From assembly GCA_016617855.1 (NCBI GenBank), contig JAECUM010092839.1, forward strand, positions 186,001-250,000: a DNA stretch of 64,000 nucleotides, written 5' to 3'. Made by a program: the position numbers and the translations under genes. Positions 59,328-64,000 of this stretch are shown here, piece by piece (position 1 is the stretch's first letter; every line of letters starts with the position of its first letter). The notes below the pieces were generated by a model that worked only from the letters and a program-made list of their open reading frames with translations, was not told where the DNA came from and did not search any database. This DNA comes from Megalonaias nervosa (lineage: Eukaryota > Mollusca > Bivalvia > Unionida > Unionidae).

Positions 59328-61333
59328 CAGGGGTCATGCTACCAGGTGATGTTGGTGACCAAGTTGCCTAAAAATTAGTCACCTAAAAAATGAAAATTTC
59401 ACCTTCATCTGTTAGGAAAGTGAAAATGACTTCGCCTTGTGATTGTTTAGATGTATATTTTGCTTGACTAACTTTTGAGATGCTCCCTCGCCTCAGCCGA
59501 TTATTTCCGGTGTAGTGTTTTAGCTCAAGGTGACATGTAGGCATCGAGCCTTGAAATAGCTGGCGTTAATTTCAGTTGTGCCAACAAACAAACTCTTGTA
59601 CATTCACAGGCACATGTTTTGATAGCCGATTGACCATTAACTCTTTCCAGGGTAAGTTACAGCAGAGATGTGTTATATACGTCTGTGGTTGTAGCAGCTG
59701 TCAATGGCTGATTTCTGCAAGTCATTTAATTAAAAAAAAAAAAGCAAATATAAAAATTTAGGTTTTGAAACTTAGATAGTAGTATGTAAATAGCAATTTG
59801 TGTTATAAAGATAGAATCAGGGATCTGAAGATTTTAACTGCTGCATGTGCATTATTTTCTTCATAAAATCAATTTGAAACCATAAGTGAACCTGTTGGGG
59901 AAATAATGGTGGATATCACCATGTCTGGGAAGTACCACTTTATTGGATTATCTGTTTTCATAAGCATTTGGGCAGAGATATTAAGGAAAATATTTTGTTC
60001 ATGGAAAGCAATATCTAAATATTATTTTTATTGAATATTTGGAATAAAAATCCAATTATGTAGGTCCCAAATGTATGGGACAAGGCTATGTTGTGGAATT
60101 CGAGAAGCGCTGTAGGGTCAAAGTTATTTTCACTCATTTTGTGAAAATATGGGGAAAAAATCAGCTAAACAAATACTATTTAACCAATGCCTGACATTAC
60201 TACACATACGTAGACAAGTAATAGAACCATAAATTTGCAATCCTATGAGTGGACTGTTGTTATGAAGTTAGAATCACTTTAAGAAAACCCCTCTTTCTAA
60301 AAATAGATGTGCTCACATAATGGCTGTCTCAGTTTGGTTGGAAAGTGGTTGTCGTTATGATTTGTATTTTTAACGTAGCTTTAACAATTTTTCAGTCATA
60401 TCGCTATGATGTCTGCAGTGTGGCAGTTTATAGTGATGTCTAGTACTGGGGCATCATGCTGCAGACATGTAGCATGATGTCCCACCCAGTCACATTATCC
60501 TGACACCAGGCCGACCAGTCCTAGCACTAACCTCTTAATGCTGAGTGCCAAGCGAGGCAGCTGTTAGTACCAGTTTTGTAAGTCTTTTTTATGACTCGGC
60601 TGGGGATCGAACCCACGACCTCCCGCATTGGAGGCAGATGCTCTAACCACTAGGCCACCGGAGTGGTTGGAAAGAAGGTTTTAGATCATTCATATACCAA
60701 CTATAATGCTTCAGTTTGTTATCTATGAATAGTTACGGTAATGTTTTATCAGCAACAAAGAAATTACGACCAACAATATGGTATGAAGACACGTGTGTGT
60801 TTATGCTCATGTACATATTACAGGGGTTGTTTCAAAACAAGTTTATAAAAAAATTTCAACTGTCATTTATAGTGAACATTCATAAAGTAAAAGAAAAATA
60901 ATTCTTGTTTAAGGATAGTTGATGAAGCATTTTTACTAACTTGCAGTTAAATATTGTAATCTAGTTACTCCTATCAGTTAAAATTCATTACAGTGTGTAG
61001 TTTCTACAGTGTCTTTTAAAGTCATATGATCAAAATACACTGTATATGAATATGATAATTTTTATACAAATACAAAATGTGTTTATAATATACATATAAC
61101 TCAGAAAATTTTCTGCTTGAAAATAAAATATTGCTTAAAAGCAATGTTAATTGCAGATATGCATACAGAGAAATAGAGGGCATAATTCAAATAAGAGAAC
61201 AAAAACACACACACATACACAAACATTGCATATCTTGCTTTGCTTCCACTTCTTCCTGTTCAGCTCTCACTTCTTCCTGTTCTTTCCAAAAGGAGAAGTC
61301 ACTTCTCCCTAAAATTTAAGTCTAGCCTGACCC
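59328..61333. mobile_element. ~2.0-kb DNA transposon inside the DIRS-B recombinase gene
   Basis: Left end CAGGGGTCATGCTA and right end, on the other strand, CAGGGGTCAGGCTA: 13 of 14 bases match. The last TG of the right end is shared with the flank, placing the exact edge at 61,333-61,336. AAGACT (59,322-59,327 and 61,337-61,342) flanks both ends; CTGAAGACT is a 9-bp match because the terminal CTG coincides. No transposase is seen inside, so it is non-autonomous. CAGGGG ends suggest hAT, but a 6-bp duplication is not the usual 8 bp, so the superfamily is open. Confidence 0.75.
60346..60663 (-). mobile_element. tRNA-derived SINE with an 11-bp target-site duplication
   Basis: The minus strand begins at 60,663 with a tRNA-like head: A-box GCCTAGTGGTTAGAGCATC and B-box GGTCGTGGGTTCGATCCCC. 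Both promoter boxes look intact. The body contains GGACTGGTCGGCCTGGTGTC and CATGATGCC segments. It is flanked by TGGTTGGAAAG at 60,335-60,345 and 60,664-60,674, a perfect duplication left by LINE-type integration. It matches 4,224-4,530. It is the innermost and so youngest of three nested elements. Confidence 0.9.
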
Positions 61334-61342
61334 CTGAAGACT

Positions 61343-62010
61343 GTGAATTTACTCATCTTGGCATCTGTGAAAAGATGGAGCAAAATCCATGCTTTGTCTT
61401 ATCGATACTGGCTCTCTCTTGTTTAATGGTAAGTACAAACCTGTTTCTCTCCTTTGTCAACCAGGATTTTTAGCAAAAACTCAGTTCCCTTTAGTAACTT
61501 CACAACCTATAGACATCCCCATTTTCAGTTGAATCTGTGCTGGGGATGATCAAAATAGGCTTTAATGATGGTTAGGGTACTGTGTTTCTATCTTAATGTA
61601 TCCAAAGGGCAAAGTAAAGGTAGGAAGCATCTTCTTCCTCTTAAGGGCTCTGTTGATATTTTGGCTTCCACTGTCTCATGGTGAACTGTCACCACAGTCA
61701 AAAGAGCTTATCAGTCCCTTACTGATAGAGACTGATAGAGACCTTCTTTTATGAAATTAAAGCCCATGAGGTTTGAGCAATCACTGCCTCATGGGCTTAT
61801 CTTAATCGTTGTTCCTTGCAGGACATCATGAATGCAGCATTTTGGCAATCACATGCTATCTTCTTCTGCATCTGCTTAGCATTTTGACAATCACATACTA
61901 TCTCCTTCTGCATCCGCTTGTTAGCACAACAAAGCACAGGCTTTTTTTTTCTCTGGGACCCATAGTTGCTGCTCATGTGGCCCAGAAGGACACCAGCCTT
62001 CTGTGATGTG
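61343..62010 (+). pseudogene. DIRS-B tyrosine recombinase, C-terminal half
   Basis: Frames in order: KTVNLLILASVKRWSKIHAL at 61,338-61,397, corresponding to the catalytic block LKT..LLALASxKRxSEIHAL; QPGFLAKTQFPLVTSQPIDI near 61,459; ASTVSW then TVTTVKRAYQSLTD near 61,665-61,720; FYEIKAHEV near 61,748; ASWAYLNRCSLQDIMNAAFW near 61,785. The HxxR motif is seen as H-E-V-stop: the arginine codon is TGA at 61,774. The tyrosine segment expected after the AFWQSHAIF block is not intact. The enzyme would integrate circular element DNA. Confidence 0.8.
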
Positions 62011-62100
62011 GATGTCTCCAGCAAATGGTGGGTACATTTCATTGTTCTCGGTTTTTTTATCAGTTTAACACATCATCCTACCCACCTAAGTGAAAATTTA

Positions 62101-62200
62101 TCTATGCAGTACTGATGGTTAAGATAACACGGCTAATAAAATGTAGTTTTTTTGAGGGGGAATAAAACTAATTTTAATTACGCTATTAATGAATCCCTTC
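62101..62200 (+). repeat. DIRS-B internal complementary region
   Basis: CTATGCAGTACTGATGGTTA at 62,102 matches the outer right end (CTATGCAATAGAGATGGTTA at 62,373), and AATGTAGTTTTTTTGAGGGG is the inverse of CCCCTCAAAATACTACATT at 62,418. Same position as in DIRS-A. Confidence 0.7.
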
Positions 62201-62235
62201 TCCCATCCCATTCTGAAGTCCTGGTATAATCATTG

Positions 62236-62335
62236 TCTATAAAAAAGATGACTGTTCTGCACATGGGCATGTGAGGTGCATAAGTTTTCCATGGCTTATT
62301 GACAGTTCTCCACTCTGTGGGAGAATGTATTCACA
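62236..62335 (-). repeat. DIRS-B right inverted terminal repeat
   Basis: AAAAAAGATGACTGTTCTGC and TTGACAGTTCTCCACTCTGT are inverse to the left repeat at 55,608-55,712. Confidence 0.8.
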
Positions 62336-62437
62336 TAAAATTGATGAAGTTTTTAAGCACAAAAATAAATAGCTATGCAATAGAGATGGTTAAGTATACA
62401 GTTAAAATTAGTTTTACCCCCTCAAAATACTACATTT

Positions 62438-62620
62438 CTGCAGAAAGCTTAAAATTGTGTTTTCAAGTATGAGAGGTAACAGTTGTATTAGATTATAGTC
62501 CCTCAAAGGTACAGATTCTACTGGCCAAATCAAATTTCCAGAAATGCTAGATAAGACCATTTCTCATTTTTAACTTCTGAGTGTTGATACCATCTGTTAT
62601 TCTTCAACAACAAAATGATT
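62438..62620. other. Short AT-rich spacer
   Basis: Nothing recognised between DIRS-B and the inverted periodic array. Confidence 0.4.
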
Positions 62621-63660
62621 TTTAAAATGGTTGCTGTGGTGGCTCTGTTTGATGTAAGATAAGCACCATGATTTTTAGGATCAGTTATACATCAGAAGAA
62701 GTCTTTTGGGAGAAAACCTTATGTCATTATGATCATCGATTCACTACATGTTGCAAAAACAAGTTTTTCAAAATGTCCATTTCATCAGCCATTTTGGATG
62801 TAATATCACTACCATTTTCGTTTAGGACCAACTAGATATCATACAAATTTTTTTAAATTGAAAACCACATGTCAGTATGAAAATTCATACAGAAGGAGTA
62901 GCAATAACAAGATTTTCAAGATAGCCATTGTATTGGATGTATTGGATATTAGGTTGGTATAATTTTCATTTATGACCAAGTAGACACCCTAAGAAGTATT
63001 CTGATAAAATCCCAATGTCAGTATAACTTTCCGTTTAGGAAAATCAATGAAATTATTTTTAAAATGGTTGCATTGGTGACCCTATTGCATGTTAGTTCCG
63101 CACCATTTTCATTTAGGATCAACTGGGCATCATAAGATATCTTTTGGCGAAATAACAAAATTTTCAAGATGGCCACCATGGTGGGCATATCAGAGGTCAG
63201 AGTAGCACCATTTTCATATAGGACCAGCTAGACTTAAACTAGACATCATAAGAAGTCTTTTGATGAAAATGCTGTAAACCATTGATCTAGGATGATTAGT
63301 GACAACAAGATTTTCAAGATGGCTGCCATTATTTACATATTTTTGATTGTCAGATTGGCACCATTTTAATTTAATACCAACTAGAATTCATAAGGTGAAT
63401 ACCCTATGTTACCGGTAATATTATTTTCCATTTAGGAGGAATAGCAATAACTAGATTTTCAAGCTGACTACCATGGTGACCATATTGTATCTCTCACTGA
63501 CACCATTTTCATTTAGAACCAACTGGATATCATAAGGAGTCTTTTGGTGAAAACCCCATGTTGATATGACCATCAATCCAGTAGGAGTTGTGACAACAAG
63601 ATTTTTCAGATAGCTGCCATGGTGACCATATTGGTAAAAAAAAATGCAGCCACCTTGATC
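62621..63660 (-). repeat. Periodic dispersed array, locus 4, inverted
   Basis: The same ~140-nt family in reverse: AACAAGATTTTCAAGATGGC, GCCATGGTGACCATATTGG and CACCATTTTCATTTAGGACC, with the last recurring near 62,813, 62,950, 63,105, 63,212, 63,365 and 63,507. The 78-aa minus frame at its end is a by-product. Confidence 0.8.
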
Positions 63661-63879
63661 TCCTAGAAAAGATGTAAAACAGAACACGTCATATAGTGAC
63701 AGTAAACAAGCGTATCAAATTTCATATAATTGTTTATATCAGCTCATAAGTTGTAACGTAGAACGGAATAATGCAGTTGAATTTGCCTGTCAAATTGAAG
63801 ATAGGATCTAGTGTTGTACAACATGACAAAAACAGGAATTGTCATCCTTTAATCTCAAATGGTTATAATGTTACATAAC
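63661..63879. other. AT-rich spacer
   Basis: Nothing recognised. Confidence 0.4.
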
Positions 63880-64000
63880 AGAAATGAAAGTATGGAAAAA
63901 ACTTAAAATTTATCCTTGACCCTGACCTTGAAAGATAAGCCCCCCAGTCTGGTATCCAACACACCTACGAATGAGGATATAGAAGAACACCAGGTTTCAT
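63880..64000 (-). repeat. Fragment of the AGGTCAAGGTCA array, inverted, cut by the window edge
   Basis: CCTTGACCCTGACCTTGAAAG is the reverse of the core at 54,141-54,932, followed by GGTATCCAACACACCTACG, the reverse of the GGTGTGTTG segment. Confidence 0.65.

Larger units (their letters stand above)
55600..62437 (+). mobile_element. DIRS-like tyrosine-recombinase retrotransposon B, defective, with nested insertions
   Basis: Same design as DIRS-A: inverted repeats at about 55,608-55,712 and 62,236-62,335, an internal complementary region at about 62,101-62,200, and coding remnants in the order Gag, RT, RNase H, tyrosine recombinase. Unlike A, this copy keeps RNase H and recombinase but lost the RT catalytic segment. 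A ~2.0-kb transposon (59,328-61,333) splits the recombinase. Removing it leaves about 4.8 kb, a normal DIRS size. Many stops and frameshifts show that it is dead. Confidence 0.85.

Noticed and set aside
60590..60663. tRNA gene on the minus strand
   Set aside because: Good A and B boxes, but it is the head of a 318-bp SINE with an 11-bp target-site duplication and a second copy at 4,224.
59328..61333. Firm assignment of the 2-kb insertion to hAT
   Set aside because: The CAGGGG ends suit hAT, but the visible duplication is 6 bp (9 bp counting the coincident CTG), not 8 bp, and no transposase is seen.
61240..61473. A 77-codon frame followed by a good GTAAGT donor, resembling a host exon
   Set aside because: A neighbouring frame reads KTVNLLILASVKRWSKIHAL and later QPGFLAKTQ, so the region belongs to the DIRS-B tyrosine recombinase and the 2-kb transposon end.

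Overview
This window is AT-rich animal nuclear DNA, very probably from a mollusc and most likely a bivalve. That assignment is an inference from the general style of the repeats (tRNA-derived SINEs, foldback elements, DIRS and LINE remnants), not from a gene match. There are no operons, rRNAs or bacterial features. Almost everything is intron or intergenic sequence filled with decayed mobile elements and tandem arrays.

Host coding sequence is sparse. Three plus-strand exons look real: 47,904-48,079, 52,823-52,914 and a putative 21-nt microexon at 53,419-53,439. They have consistent phases (0 in, 2/1, then 1/1), good donors and pyrimidine-rich acceptors, and encode a charged, low-complexity stretch of a protein I cannot name. 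The middle exon has a tandem TAGCAG acceptor. No first or last exon was found.

Layout. 1-8,027: a GC-richer repeat block, two foldback families, several tRNA-type SINEs and a LINE tail. 8,028-12,369: copy A of a ~4.35-kb direct duplication. 12,370-17,257: minisatellites (44-nt and ~51-nt units), a TG/TA microsatellite and a ~140-nt periodic array. 17,258-22,545: DIRS-like element A (inverted terminal repeats, Gag, RT and an internal complementary region, but RNase H and recombinase mostly gone). 23,794-24,651: solo-LTR-like repeat. 25,781-30,132: copy B of the duplication. 30,133-36,960: mostly unique AT-rich DNA. 36,970-46,247: three LINE remnants, one with a second LINE fragment inside it, and a second LTR-like copy. 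46,248-55,100: the exons, more periodic array with an LTR-like copy inserted, a 165-bp hAT-type element and a ~155-nt tandem array. 55,600-62,437: DIRS-like element B, whose recombinase gene is split by a ~2.0-kb terminal-inverted-repeat transposon that itself carries a SINE with an 11-bp target-site duplication. 62,620-64,000: inverted copies of the periodic arrays.

The strongest observations are the two DIRS elements with diagnostic architecture, the three-level nested insertion with readable boundaries, the duplication whose junction clips a foldback element, and the putative microexon. I see no new gene system; the novelty is structural. Identity and family names come from reading translations by eye, without database searches.
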